Below are positions 25,548 through 34,693 of a stretch of 64,000 nt of DNA, piece by piece. Made by a program: the position numbers and the translations under genes. How positions within the stretch are numbered: position 1 is the first letter of the stretch; the number at the start of each line of letters is the position of its first letter. The notes below the pieces were generated by a model that saw only the letters and a list, made by a program, of their open reading frames with translations, searched no databases and was not told the origin of the DNA. The stretch lies in the NCBI RefSeq assembly GCF_021631985.1, contig NZ_CP070225.1, forward strand, positions 4,526,001 through 4,590,000, in the 5' to 3' direction. The DNA is from Sandaracinus amylolyticus. GTDB taxonomy: Bacteria > Myxococcota_A > Polyangia > Polyangiales > Sandaracinaceae.

Positions 25548-27437
25548 CTATCCAGACGTCCACCCCTCGCACCAAGACCAGTTCCCCCCGGCCGGCACCA
25601 TGCACACCTGAAGATCGAACCGCGGCCAGCTCCACCCCCGAGGCACGTAGAACACCACCCGTCGCGCCCCCTCGATCACCCCACGCACCGATCGGATCTC
25701 GGTGTCGCTCACCATCCGATCGCGCCGCACCCGCAGCGCCCAGGTCGCGCCCTCGGGCGCATCGCGATCGAGCGTCGCGACCACCGTCGTCGCCTCGTCG
25801 TCGCGCGCCGTCACCGCCGCGCCCGCGCGCGGCAGCGCCTCGATCGCGTCCGCGTGATCGCGCGCCACCTCGTCGATCACGCGCTCCATCGCCCCGCGCG
25901 CCGCGACCTCGCTGCACCCGATCGACTGCAGCGCGTCCTGCCACAGCGCGAGCGGCTCGAGATCCTGCGGCGCATCGCTGCGCCCGATCGCGCGCATCAC
26001 GTCGCCCACCGCGCGCTCGCCGCACGCCCGCGCGATGCCCTCGGTGAGCACCTCGCCCAGCGAGTACGCGAGCGACGTGTCGAAGCGCTGCCGCAGCGAC
26101 TCGTCGTCGAGCACGTCCTCGAGCTGTAGCCGATGCCGCGTCCATCCCGCCGCCGCGACGATGCGCGACTCCGTCAGCGCCGCCTCGTTCGGCACCACCT
26201 GGTACGCGACCCACTCCGCCGAGCCCTCGACGAACGCGCGCGTCCCGCGCTGCGTCATCAACCGTCGATCGGACTCGCGCCCCTGCAGCACGTGCGTGCT
26301 CTCGTGCGCGAGCACGTGGCGCAGCCGCACCTCGTCGTCCTGCCCCACGAGGCCCATCCGGATGCGCGTCCCCGCCGCGATGCCCTCGTGGTGCGCGCTC
26401 GTCTCCGCGAGATCGACCGTGATGAACGGCACCTCGCGCGCTCCGACCACGCGCGCCACCGATTCCGCGATCTCGTCGGCGCTCCCCACCAGGCGCAACG
26501 CGCGCGCCCGCAAGTTCGTCGGGTACACGAACGCGTAGTGCTCGGTGCGCGCCTCCGCGGTCTGCCACGCGATGCCCTCGGGCTCGTCGCTCGGCATCCC
26601 GTCCTCCTCGACGGAGCGCACCGCGAGGAACGTCATCACCGCGAGCCCCGCGAACACGACCAGCGCGGTGCCGCACCCGAACGCGATCGCCGCCCCTCGC
26701 GCGTCGCGCTTCGGTGCCAGCGCGTCGCGCAGCTGCTCGAAGGGACCCATCCACACCGCGTACGAGATCCCCAGCGCCGCGATCGCGATCGGCACGTGCA
26801 CCGCGATGTCGCCCCACGGCACCAGCAGCACCTGCCCGCGGTACGCGAGCCGACAGATCGACGCGGGGTTCAGCCACGCGAGCGAGGGCTCGATCTCCTC
26901 CGCCGCGAGGATCACGAACATCACCAGCGCGTACGGCAGCAACCCGAAGCGGCGCATCGTCGACGCGAGCACGCCGTGCGCGTAGAGCACGAGCACGAAG
27001 GTCGCCTGCAGCGCGCCCGCCCCGACCGCGACGTCGAGCCGGAACTGATCGCCGATGAAGCTCTGAGGGTTCGGCAGCTGGAGCAGCCAGTTCGTCACCT
27101 GGCCGAGCGCGGTGAAGAACACCAGCACGCCCGCGCCCGCGAGCATCTTCGCGCCGAAGATCGCGCGCCGCGTCACCGGCAGCGAGCGCAGGAAGTCGAT
27201 CGTCCCGTCGTCGTGCTCGCGCGGGAACGCGGCGTACGCGACGGCGAACGCGACGAGCGCGAGCATGAACGCGAGCTCGCCGCCCTCCCCCGGATCGATG
27301 CTCGCGATCGACGACCAGGTCGCGACGTCGAGCTGCTCGGTGAGCGGGCGCGAGATCACGTCGCCGCTGATCGCGAAGAAACACAGCAGCGCGTGCGGGG
27401 CCAGCGCGCGCAGCTCCTTGCGCAAGAGCGCGATCAC
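25548..27437 (-). CDS. ABC-2 permease fused to an HExxH peptidase-like domain
   Basis: A 629-residue protein from a GTG that overlaps the previous stop (GTGA). Residues 1 to about 290 form an ABC-2-type membrane domain with six or so helices (FLRSLPVTRRAIFGAKMLAG is the typical loop; LLPYALVMFVILAAEEIEP and ALVVFAGLAVMTFLAV are helices). The extracytoplasmic C-terminal half carries VLAHESTHVLQG with HESTH at residues 378-382. FVEGSAEWVAYQ follows with Glu 404, which fits the third ligand of gluzincin (Peptidase_MA/M1-like) zinc peptidases. Fusions of ABC permeases to M1-type peptidases are known. It forms an operon with a second, degenerate permease-peptidase and an ATPase. Confidence 0.85.
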   Translation of the reverse strand: MIALLRKELRALAPHALLCFFAISGDVISRPLTEQLDVATWSSIASIDPGEGGELAFMLALVAFAVAYAAFPREHDDGTIDFLRSLPVTRRAIFGAKMLAGAGVLVFFTALGQVTNWLLQLPNPQSFIGDQFRLDVAVGAGALQATFVLVLYAHGVLASTMRRFGLLPYALVMFVILAAEEIEPSLAWLNPASICRLAYRGQVLLVPWGDIAVHVPIAIAALGISYAVWMGPFEQLRDALAPKRDARGAAIAFGCGTALVVFAGLAVMTFLAVRSVEEDGMPSDEPEGIAWQTAEARTEHYAFVYPTNLRARALRLVGSADEIAESVARVVGAREVPFITVDLAETSAHHEGIAAGTRIRMGLVGQDDEVRLRHVLAHESTHVLQGRESDRRLMTQRGTRAFVEGSAEWVAYQVVPNEAALTESRIVAAAGWTRHRLQLEDVLDDESLRQRFDTSLAYSLGEVLTEGIARACGERAVGDVMRAIGRSDAPQDLEPLALWQDALQSIGCSEVAARGAMERVIDEVARDHADAIEALPRAGAAVTARDDEATTVVATLDRDAPEGATWALRVRRDRMVSDTEIRSVRGVIEGARRVVFYVPRGWSWPRFDLQVCMVPAGGNWSWCEGWTSG

Positions 27438-29326
27438 GGCACCTCCACGCGCGCTTCGGCGAGACGCGCGGGCGCGCCGAGCGGCGTGCCCTCGAGGTCG
27501 AGCGCGACCCACACCCGCGAGCCCGGCCCGTAGCGGCCCGGCAGGCGCATCTCGATCGAGCGCTCGCCGTCGGGCCACGCGCGCTCCTCGCGCTGCGGCT
27601 CCCATGGCCAGACGAAGTCGTCGAAGGGCCCGTCGTCGAAGTGCGCCAGCGAGACCGTCGTGCCGGGCGGCGGCGGACGATCGAGCGTCGCCCGCGCGAC
27701 GATCGTGGGGAGGCCGTCGATGATCTCCACGTCGATGCGCGCCTCGACGCGCGGCACCCACGCGTCGCGGTGGCTCGCGCGCAGCGACGCGAGCCGCGCG
27801 TACCACGCCTCGATCAGCGCGCGCTCTTCGATGCCCGCCACCTCGCGCAGCGTGCGCGACAGCGGGTGCAACCAGCCGTGCACCACCGCGCGGAAGTCGT
27901 CGGGCGGCTCCTGCCCGTACAGCGCGCGCCCCAGCGCGAAGACCGCGTCGCGCCCGCGCTGCTCCTCGAGCACGTCGATCCCCACCGCGGCGAGCGCGCC
28001 CGCGACGCGCTCGCCTTCGCGCTGGATCGTGCGATCCCACGCGCGCAGCCGCGACGCGTCGGGCCCGCGCTCGCGGGTCGCCCACAGCGCGCGCTGCACG
28101 ATCGTCTGCGGCAGCTCGGCGTCGTCGCGATGCGGCCACCACGCCGCGATCCCGTCGCGCGGCCACTCGATCGGCTCCCACAGCGCGCGCCCGCCGGTCG
28201 CATCGTCGATCACGAGCCCGACGATCTCCGACAGCAGCGCGTCCTCGTCCCACTCCGGGCCGCGACGATAGTTCGCGCGCACGAGGATCCCGTCGTCCTC
28301 GCCGAGCGTCACGCGCTCGAACGTCGTCCCGTCGAGCCGCTCGGAGAGCGCGACGCGCACCTTCGGCAGCGCGTCCCAGCCCATCGCGTCGCGCAGCGGC
28401 GGTAGCTCCCTCGTGAAGCGGGCCATCAGCGCCTCGGCATCGGGCAGCGCGTCCTCGGTGCCGTACATGATCTCGATCGGCGCATCGCTCGCGCGCAGGA
28501 CGCCGCCCTCGGGCCACTCGTAGGGCGGACGCTGGTTCGGCGGCGAGAGCTCCACCCACGCGATCAGGATCGCGATCACGACGATCGCGAGGGTCACGCC
28601 CTCGCGCATGCTCATCCGCTTCGCGAGCGTCTCGGCGACCGACCCCTCGCGCACCGTCGCGAGCCCGATCGCGAGCAGCGCCCAGCCCACCGCGAGCGCG
28701 AGCGTCACGAGCAGCGGCTCGACCGGCCAGCGCGTGCGCTCGAGCACGAAGTCCTCGGCGACCAGCGCGATCGGCCCGAAGCGCGACACCTCGAGCTCGG
28801 TCGCGTCCGCGACCAGCGCGAGCCCGATCCCGATCGCGAGGTAGAGCGGCACGCGCAGCCGCCCGAGCAGGCCCATCGCGGTGAACCAGCACATCCCGAA
28901 GAGCGCGTAGGTCGCGGTGCGCGCCGCGAGGATGCCGACGAAGAGCGCGTCGATCGGCTCGCGCGTGACCGCGAGCACCAGCGTCGCGCCGAGCGAGCCC
29001 AGCGCGAGCGCTTCGATCACCAGCACGCCGAGCACGAGCTTCACGACGATCACGTCGGTGCGCCCGAGCGGCAGCGCCTCGAGGAAGCGCTGGGTGCGCC
29101 CGTGGTACTCCGCGACGACCAGCCGATTGCCGAGCGCGAGGCCCAGGACCGGCAGGAAGAACCGCATCAGCCAGGCGTGCACCTCGAGGTACGTCACGGT
29201 CGCGGGCTGCGCGAGGATGATCAGCGAGAGCAGCGCCCACGCGATGCCCATGAAGAGCACGAGCATCGCGAGCGCGACCGCGTGCTCCGCGACGTCCTTC
29301 AGCGCCAGCGCGGCGATGCGCTTCAT
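27434..29326 (-). CDS. ABC-2 permease with degenerate peptidase-like domain
   Basis: A 630-residue paralogue-like partner of the downstream gene. An N-terminal ABC-2 membrane region (FFLPVLGLALGNRLVVAEYH, QRFLEALPLGRTDVIVVKLV and further helices to about residue 270) is followed by a large extracytoplasmic region. Where the partner has HESTH, this protein reads LLSEIVGLVIDD, and the later EGSAEW is WPRDGIAAWW. The zinc ligands are therefore lost. The remaining C-terminal part looks like a beta-sandwich (TTVSLAHFDDGPFDDFVWPW). Its start overlaps the ATPase gene stop and its stop overlaps the next start, so the three genes are coupled. Confidence 0.82.
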   Translation of the reverse strand: MKRIAALALKDVAEHAVALAMLVLFMGIAWALLSLIILAQPATVTYLEVHAWLMRFFLPVLGLALGNRLVVAEYHGRTQRFLEALPLGRTDVIVVKLVLGVLVIEALALGSLGATLVLAVTREPIDALFVGILAARTATYALFGMCWFTAMGLLGRLRVPLYLAIGIGLALVADATELEVSRFGPIALVAEDFVLERTRWPVEPLLVTLALAVGWALLAIGLATVREGSVAETLAKRMSMREGVTLAIVVIAILIAWVELSPPNQRPPYEWPEGGVLRASDAPIEIMYGTEDALPDAEALMARFTRELPPLRDAMGWDALPKVRVALSERLDGTTFERVTLGEDDGILVRANYRRGPEWDEDALLSEIVGLVIDDATGGRALWEPIEWPRDGIAAWWPHRDDAELPQTIVQRALWATRERGPDASRLRAWDRTIQREGERVAGALAAVGIDVLEEQRGRDAVFALGRALYGQEPPDDFRAVVHGWLHPLSRTLREVAGIEERALIEAWYARLASLRASHRDAWVPRVEARIDVEIIDGLPTIVARATLDRPPPPGTTVSLAHFDDGPFDDFVWPWEPQREERAWPDGERSIEMRLPGRYGPGSRVWVALDLEGTPLGAPARLAEARVEVP

Positions 29327-30222
29327 GCGCTGCGCCGCACCATCGCGATGAACACTTCTTCCAGCGGGAGCAGCTCGATCACCGCGTCGGGGATCATCGG
29401 TGCGAGCGCGTCGAAGCGCCCCGGATCGTCGCTCTCCACGACGATGCGGCGCTCGCCCTCGCGCACCTCCTCGTGTCGCACCGCGAGCTGCAGCTCCGTG
29501 ATCGCCGCGTGCAGCGGCGCGGGATCCGCGAGCTCGCTCGCGCGCACCACTCGCACGCGCTGCACCAGCTCGTCGATGCTGCCCTCGTAGCGCGTCCTTC
29601 CCCCGTCGACGACGCCGACCCGGTTCGCGACGAGCTCGATCTCGTCGACGAGATGGCTCGAGAAGAACGTGGTGCGCCCGCTGTGCTCCGCCTCGTGCCG
29701 CACGATCTCGAGGAACTCGCGGCGCGCGACGGGATCGAGCCCCGCGGTCGGCTCGTCGAGGAGCAGGAGCGGCGGGCGATGCGCGAGCGCCAGCGCGAGC
29801 GCGAGCTTCACCTTCGTGCCGCCCGAGAACGTGCGGATGCGCTGCGCGCTCGGCACGTCGAGCACGCGCAAGAGGCGCGTGTACTCCGCGTCGTCCCACC
29901 GCGGGAAGAACGAGCGCACGAAGCGCGCGATCGAGACCGGCGTCATCCAGCCGTAGAACGACTGCTCCTGCGCGACGTACCCGATGCGCTGTCGCCACGA
30001 CACGAGGTCGCGTCCGCCCGCCTCGCCGAACATCCGCACCGAGCCCCCGCTCGGCCGCGTGATGCCCATGAGGATGCGGATGGTCGTCGACTTCCCCGCG
30101 CCGTTGCGCCCGAGGAACCCGTACACGTCCCCGGGCCGCACGGTGAGATCCAACCCGCGCAGCGCCTCGATCGCGCCGTAGCGCTTCGTCAGCCCGCGCA
30201 CCTCGATGACGTCGGGATCCAC
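29323..30222 (-). CDS. ABC transporter ATP-binding protein
   Basis: A 299-residue nucleotide-binding subunit. Walker A is FLGRNGAGKSTT near residues 36-47, the Q-loop is YVAQEQ, the signature is FSGGTKVKLALALALAH, Walker B is LLLLDEPTAGLDP and the switch His is in FSSHLVDEIE. The C-terminal 80 residues form the extra domain typical of ATPases that pair with ABC-2 permeases (YEGSIDELVQRVRVV). It is the first gene of the exporter operon and overlaps the first permease gene by four bases. The cargo is unknown; the fused peptidase-like domains suggest a peptide or protein. Confidence 0.93.
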   Translation of the reverse strand: MDPDVIEVRGLTKRYGAIEALRGLDLTVRPGDVYGFLGRNGAGKSTTIRILMGITRPSGGSVRMFGEAGGRDLVSWRQRIGYVAQEQSFYGWMTPVSIARFVRSFFPRWDDAEYTRLLRVLDVPSAQRIRTFSGGTKVKLALALALAHRPPLLLLDEPTAGLDPVARREFLEIVRHEAEHSGRTTFFSSHLVDEIELVANRVGVVDGGRTRYEGSIDELVQRVRVVRASELADPAPLHAAITELQLAVRHEEVREGERRIVVESDDPGRFDALAPMIPDAVIELLPLEEVFIAMVRRSA

Positions 30223-30253
30223 GCGCCACGCGTTCTAACACGCGTGGCCGGCG

Positions 30254-30625
30254 TCACCTCTTGTTGTAGCGGGCGAGGTAGTGCGCGAACGCGTCGTCGA
30301 GCACGCGATCGAGCCGCGACTGCTCGCGCGGATCACGCAGCTGCTTGACGACGATGTTGCGGAAGTGCTTCGCGATCTCGCGCGCCGCCGCGGCACGCTT
30401 GTCGGGCGGCATCGAGCCGATGCTGTCCGCGGTCGTCGAGTGCTCGACCTGCCACGCGCGCACCGCCATCAGCCAGAAGCCGCGACACGGGAACGGATCC
30501 AGCCCGATCTTCGTGCCGACGAGGTTCCCGAGATCCTTCACCAGCGCTTCTTGCACCGGCTGGAGCTGGACGCTCTCGTAGGCCTTCGCTGCATCTCGAA
30601 CGGCGCCGGAGTCGAACTCGAACAT
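30254..30625 (-). CDS. hypothetical protein
   Basis: A 123-residue protein that I do not recognise. It is mostly helical (VQPVQEALVKDLGNL-like and AAREIAKHFRNIVVKQL segments), with a single Cys in DPFPCRGFWLMAVRAW and a basic C-terminus ending LARYNKR. There is no signal peptide or membrane helix, so it is expected in the cytoplasm. It stands alone between the exporter operon and the divergent MYXO-CTERM protease gene. A frame with consistent composition and no better overlapping gene supports its reality. Confidence 0.6.
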   Translation of the reverse strand: MFEFDSGAVRDAAKAYESVQLQPVQEALVKDLGNLVGTKIGLDPFPCRGFWLMAVRAWQVEHSTTADSIGSMPPDKRAAAAREIAKHFRNIVVKQLRDPREQSRLDRVLDDAFAHYLARYNKR

Positions 30626-30711
30626 GCAGTGTCCCCCTCTCGCGCCTCCAGACTATCCGAGGTCGGGGGACCAGCGATACGGAGTCTCCGCTCGTGCTAC
30701 GCCGTCCGGTC

Positions 30712-32163
30712 ATGCTCGCCCGCCGCACCGCTCTCGGACTCGCGCTCACCACGCTCGTCGCCTGCGCGCCGGGGCCCAGCCCATCGGTCACCAGCGAGCC
30801 GGTCGTGTACGGCGAGGACGGTCGGCGCGAGGCCTACGAGGTGGACGCGACGCTGCGCGCGCTCGCGCTCGGCAGCTCGGCCGCGATCTTCGATCCCGCG
30901 AGCCTCGATCGCCGCGACCCGAGCGCGATCACGCCGTCGGGGCGCCGCCTCCAGAGCGACGAGGACCTCTGCGACGATCAGCGCTTCCTCGATCAGCCCA
31001 CCGCCGCGTCGTGCTCGGGCACGCTGATCGACGACGACCTCTATCTCACCGCGGGCCACTGCGTGGAGACCGAGGAGGAGTGCCGCGCGCTGCGCTTCGT
31101 CTTCGACTACGCGTATGCGAGCGACGGCGTGCTCGAGACGATCGGCGAGGACGACGTCTACGGCTGTCGTCGCCTGGTCGCGCACCGCTACCAGGACTCG
31201 CCCTGGCGCGATCACTCGATCATCCAGCTCGATCGCCCGGTGGTGGGCCGCACCCCCGCGACGCTGCGGCGCGGCGCGGTCACCCAGGGCGAGCCGCTCG
31301 TGCTGATCGGATACCCCGACGTGATCCCGATGAAGATCGATGCGAGCGGGCACGTGAACGATCCGCGCGCCGCCGAGCTCGATCGCTTCTACGCGAGCGT
31401 CGACGCGTTCGGCGGTAACTCGGGCTCCGGTGTGTTCGACGCCGAGGGCCAGCTCGTCGGCGTGCTCTCGGGCGGCGAGGACGACTACGCGCGCCGCGGC
31501 GACTGCAACGTCGTCAACGTGGTCGACGAGGCGTGCCCCGGCGGCGACTGCACCGGGCACGGCGAGTACATCGGCTACGCGCAGAACGCGATCGACGATC
31601 TCTGCGCGAGCGGGTGGCCGAGCGCGCGCCTCTGCGGCCGCCCCGCGACCTGCGGCGACGGCACCTGCAGCGGCACCGAGACGAGCGAGACCTGCGCCGC
31701 CGACTGCGAGGCCCCGCGCTGCGGCGACGACGTGTGCGATCGCGGCGAGAGCGCGACGTGCGCGGGCGACTGCGGCCCGATCGTGCCCGACGAGTGGACC
31801 TGCGAAGTGCGCTGGTACGCCGCGTACGACGACTGCGACTGCGCGTGCGGCGCGCCCGATCCCGACTGCGACGATGCGCGCCTTCGCGTCGTCAACTGCG
31901 AGCGCGGCGAGACGTGCGTCGAGGGTGTGTGCACCGCCGCGCCCGACGCAGGTGCCACGACGCGCGATGCCGGCGTGCGCCCCGAGCCCGATGCGTCCCT
32001 CGCGGTCGACGCCGGGACGACGGTGCGCGATGCCGGCCCCACGGTCGTGCCCGCCGGTGACGAAGGCTGCGGTTGCCGCGTCGCGCCGCGCCGCGCGCCC
32101 TCGCCGATGCTCTTCGTGATGCTCGCGCTCGTCGCGCTGGCGATCCGCGCGCGCCGTTCCTGA
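30712..32163 (+). CDS. secreted trypsin-like serine protease with MYXO-CTERM tail
   Basis: A 483-residue protein. It has a signal of lipoprotein type (RRTALGLALTTLVACAPG) and a chymotrypsin-fold domain. The triad is visible as His 116 in LTAGHC, Asp 167 in RDHSIIQLDRP and Ser 237 in GGNSGSGV. Cys-rich repeats follow (CGDGTCSGTETSETCAADC, CGDDVCDRGESATCAGDC), then a DAG-type linker. The C-terminus GCGCRVAPRRAP, a hydrophobic helix and RARRS form a MYXO-CTERM sorting signal, so the protein is probably handled by a myxosortase and displayed on the cell surface. A GTG at 30694 is an alternative start. Confidence 0.88.
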   Translation: MLARRTALGLALTTLVACAPGPSPSVTSEPVVYGEDGRREAYEVDATLRALALGSSAAIFDPASLDRRDPSAITPSGRRLQSDEDLCDDQRFLDQPTAASCSGTLIDDDLYLTAGHCVETEEECRALRFVFDYAYASDGVLETIGEDDVYGCRRLVAHRYQDSPWRDHSIIQLDRPVVGRTPATLRRGAVTQGEPLVLIGYPDVIPMKIDASGHVNDPRAAELDRFYASVDAFGGNSGSGVFDAEGQLVGVLSGGEDDYARRGDCNVVNVVDEACPGGDCTGHGEYIGYAQNAIDDLCASGWPSARLCGRPATCGDGTCSGTETSETCAADCEAPRCGDDVCDRGESATCAGDCGPIVPDEWTCEVRWYAAYDDCDCACGAPDPDCDDARLRVVNCERGETCVEGVCTAAPDAGATTRDAGVRPEPDASLAVDAGTTVRDAGPTVVPAGDEGCGCRVAPRRAPSPMLFVMLALVALAIRARRS

Positions 32164-32241
32164 TCGCCCGGACCTTCACCTCTTGCGACCTGTGGTATGG
32201 AGCACGTCCGGCCCGGCTCGCGGCGCCGGAGGGGGATCGAC

Positions 32242-33735
32242 ATGACGCGCCATCTGCTCGCGATCGATCAGGGCACGACCGGCAGCACCGTCCTGGTGCT
32301 GGACACCGAGGCTCGCATCCTCGGTCGTGCCACGCGCGAGTTCCCGCAGCACTTCCCCACGCCGGGCGAGGTCGAGCACGACGCGGAGGAGATCTGGGCC
32401 TCGGTCGAGCACGCCATCGAGGGCGCGTATCGCGAGGCGGGCGTCGACCCGAAGCAGTGCGCGGGCATCGGCATCACGAACCAGCGCGAGACCACGATGC
32501 TGTGGGATCGCAAGACGGGCGCGCACGTGCACCGCGCGATCGTCTGGCAGGACCGTCGCACCGCCGCGCGCTGTCGCGGCCTCGAGGCCGAGGGCCTGCT
32601 CTCGCTCTACCGCAAGAAGACCGGCCTCGTCCTCGATCCCTACTTCAGCGGCACGAAGCTCGAGTGGCTGCTCGACAACGTCGACGACGTGCGCAAGCGC
32701 GCCGAGGACGGCGAGCTCGCGTTCGGCACCGTCGACTCGTTCCTCGTGTGGCGCCTCAGCGGCGGCACCGCGCACGTGACCGACGTGACGAACGCGTCGC
32801 GCACCCTGCTCTTCGACATCCACCGCCTCGCGTGGGACGACGAGCTCTGTCGTCACCTCCACGTGCCGCGCGCGGTGCTGCCCGCGGTGAAGAGCTCGAG
32901 CGAGGTCTACGCGCGCACCAAGGGCCTGCGCGTGCTCCCCGACGGCATCCCGATCGCGGGCATCGCCGGCGATCAGCAGGCCGCGTTGTTCGGCCAGACG
33001 TGCTTCGAGATCGGCGACGCGAAGTGCACCTACGGCACCGGCGCGTTCCTCCTCGTGAACACCGGCGAGCGCGCGCCCGAGTCGCAGAACGGCCTCGTCA
33101 CCACGGTCGCGTGGAAGCTCGGCGATCAGGTCCGCTACGCGCTCGAGGGCTCGGCGTTCGTCGCAGGCGCCGCGGTGCAGTGGCTGCGCGATCAGCTCGG
33201 CATCATCAAGAGCAGCAGCGACATCGAGGGCCTCGCCGCGAAGGTCCAGACCAGCGGCGGCGTCGTGTTCGTGCCCGCGCTCTCGGGCCTCGGTGCGCCG
33301 CACTGGGACCCCGAGGCGCGCGGCACGCTCTTCGGGCTCACCCGCGGATCGAGCGCCGCGCACATCGCGCGCGCCACGCTCGAGGGCATCGCGTTCCAGG
33401 TCGCCGAGCTCGGCCGCGCGATGGAGGCCGACATGGGCCGTCGCATCGCGCGCCTGCGCGTCGACGGCGGTGCGTCGCAGAACGAGCTGCTCATGCAGTT
33501 CCAGGCGGACGTGCTCGACGTCGCGATCGAGCGCCCCGCGAACACCGAGACCACCGCGCTCGGCGCGGCCTACCTCGCCGGCCTCGCGGTCGGCGTGTTC
33601 CCCGATCTCCAGGCGATCGAGCGCGCGCATCGCACCGCGCGGCGCATCGAGCCGGGGATGCGCGAGGGCGAGCGGCGCGAGCACCTCGCGCGCTGGAACG
33701 ACGGCGTCCGACGCGCGCGCGGGAAGCTCGTATGA
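32242..33735 (+). CDS. glpK: glycerol kinase
   Basis: A 497-residue FGGY-family kinase that phosphorylates glycerol to glycerol-3-phosphate. The ATP phosphate-binding loop [16 protein letters not shown] is at the N-terminus. The substrate region [16 protein letters not shown] follows, then [13 protein letters not shown] with the catalytic Asp and [19 protein letters not shown] near the end. The ATG at 32242 is used because GGAGGGGGATCGAC precedes it; an in-frame ATG 15 codons upstream adds only a basic stretch. No glpF or glpD is adjacent. A hairpin at 33803-33842 follows the gene. Confidence 0.95.
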   Translation: MTRHLLAIDQGTTGSTVLVLDTEARILGRATREFPQHFPTPGEVEHDAEEIWASVEHAIEGAYREAGVDPKQCAGIGITNQRETTMLWDRKTGAHVHRAIVWQDRRTAARCRGLEAEGLLSLYRKKTGLVLDPYFSGTKLEWLLDNVDDVRKRAEDGELAFGTVDSFLVWRLSGGTAHVTDVTNASRTLLFDIHRLAWDDELCRHLHVPRAVLPAVKSSSEVYARTKGLRVLPDGIPIAGIAGDQQAALFGQTCFEIGDAKCTYGTGAFLLVNTGERAPESQNGLVTTVAWKLGDQVRYALEGSAFVAGAAVQWLRDQLGIIKSSSDIEGLAAKVQTSGGVVFVPALSGLGAPHWDPEARGTLFGLTRGSSAAHIARATLEGIAFQVAELGRAMEADMGRRIARLRVDGGASQNELLMQFQADVLDVAIERPANTETTALGAAYLAGLAVGVFPDLQAIERAHRTARRIEPGMREGERREHLARWNDGVRRARGKLV

Positions 33736-33802
33736 GCGCCGATCGCACGAGGAACCGCCTCGCCGATGGGGTTGTCCGAGCCCTCGGCGGGGACGAACAA
33801 TT

Positions 33803-33842
33803 GAACGAGGGGCCGGACGCCACTCACCCGGCGGCCTCGTTC
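33803..33842 (+). terminator. hairpin between glpK and the UPF0158 gene
   Basis: GAACGAGG at 33803-33810 pairs with CCTCGTTC at 33835-33842, and an inner GCCGG/CCGGC stem extends it with small mismatches. It lies 68 bases after the glpK stop and 8 bases before the next ATG. It could end glpK transcripts or influence translation of the following cassette. There is no U-tract. Confidence 0.45.
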
Positions 33843-33850
33843 GGGGTACG

Positions 33851-34693
33851 ATGCGGATCGAGCGCGTGATGAGCCGGGACGACCACGACACCCGAGACGA
33901 GAAACCCGCGACCGCCGTCGCGCCTGGTACCCCGATCCGTCAGGTCCCGATCGCGTGGGAAGCGCTGGAGGACGCGTTCGAGAACAACGCGCCCGAGGTC
34001 CACAGCTACCTGCACCTCGAGACCGGCGAGGTCATTCGCATCGTCGACGGCATCGCCGATCCGCAGATGCACCAGCGCGTGATGAACGACACGACCTATC
34101 TGCGGGTCGAGCCGGTGAGCTCGCGCGAGCAGTACCGCTGGATGGAGCGTTTCATCGCGACCGTCGAGGAGAGCGAGTTCCGCGACAAGCTCGTCCAGGC
34201 GATCGACGGCAAGGGCGCGTTCCGCCGCTTCAAGGACGTGCTGATGAGCTACCCGGTGGATCGCGAGCGCTGGTTCGCGTTCCGCAGCGAGCGCCTGCGC
34301 TCGTGCATGGAGGGTTGGCTCCAGGCGCACGCGATCGAGGCGGTGCAGCGCCAGCAGTGGCGCGTGCCGACCGCGGAAGAGGTGCGCCCCGCCGCCGAGG
34401 AGAGCGACAAGCCGGCGCGCCGCAACCGTGCGGCGATCGCCGAGGCGCATCGCCGTCGTCTGCACGAGCTCGCCGATCAGCTCCCGGCGCGCGAGCTCGA
34501 CGCCGCCGTGGCGTTCCTCGAGTTCCTGCGCGAGCGCAAGCACCTGCCGCGTCCGAAGGCGAAGGGCGAAGGCACGCTCGAGGCGGGCGACACCACCGCG
34601 TCGGGCGAGACCGCGCTCGACCTCGCGTCCGACGCCCCGCCGCGTGGGCCGAACGGCACGAACGACGAACGTGCGGACGAGCCGCAGGCCTGA
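33851..34693 (+). CDS. UPF0158 family protein
   Basis: A 280-residue protein whose core (WEALEDAFENNAPEVHSYLH, LETGEVIRIVDG, MERFIATVEESEFRDKL, FKDVLMSYPVDRERWFAF) matches the uncharacterised UPF0158 family. The C-terminal third is a charged, low-complexity extension beyond the usual family length. An in-frame ATG at 33869 is an alternative start. It opens a cassette of four overlapping genes (through rimI) that are probably translated together. The family function is unknown. No membrane segment is present. Confidence 0.82.
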   Translation: MRIERVMSRDDHDTRDEKPATAVAPGTPIRQVPIAWEALEDAFENNAPEVHSYLHLETGEVIRIVDGIADPQMHQRVMNDTTYLRVEPVSSREQYRWMERFIATVEESEFRDKLVQAIDGKGAFRRFKDVLMSYPVDRERWFAFRSERLRSCMEGWLQAHAIEAVQRQQWRVPTAEEVRPAAEESDKPARRNRAAIAEAHRRRLHELADQLPARELDAAVAFLEFLRERKHLPRPKAKGEGTLEAGDTTASGETALDLASDAPPRGPNGTNDERADEPQA

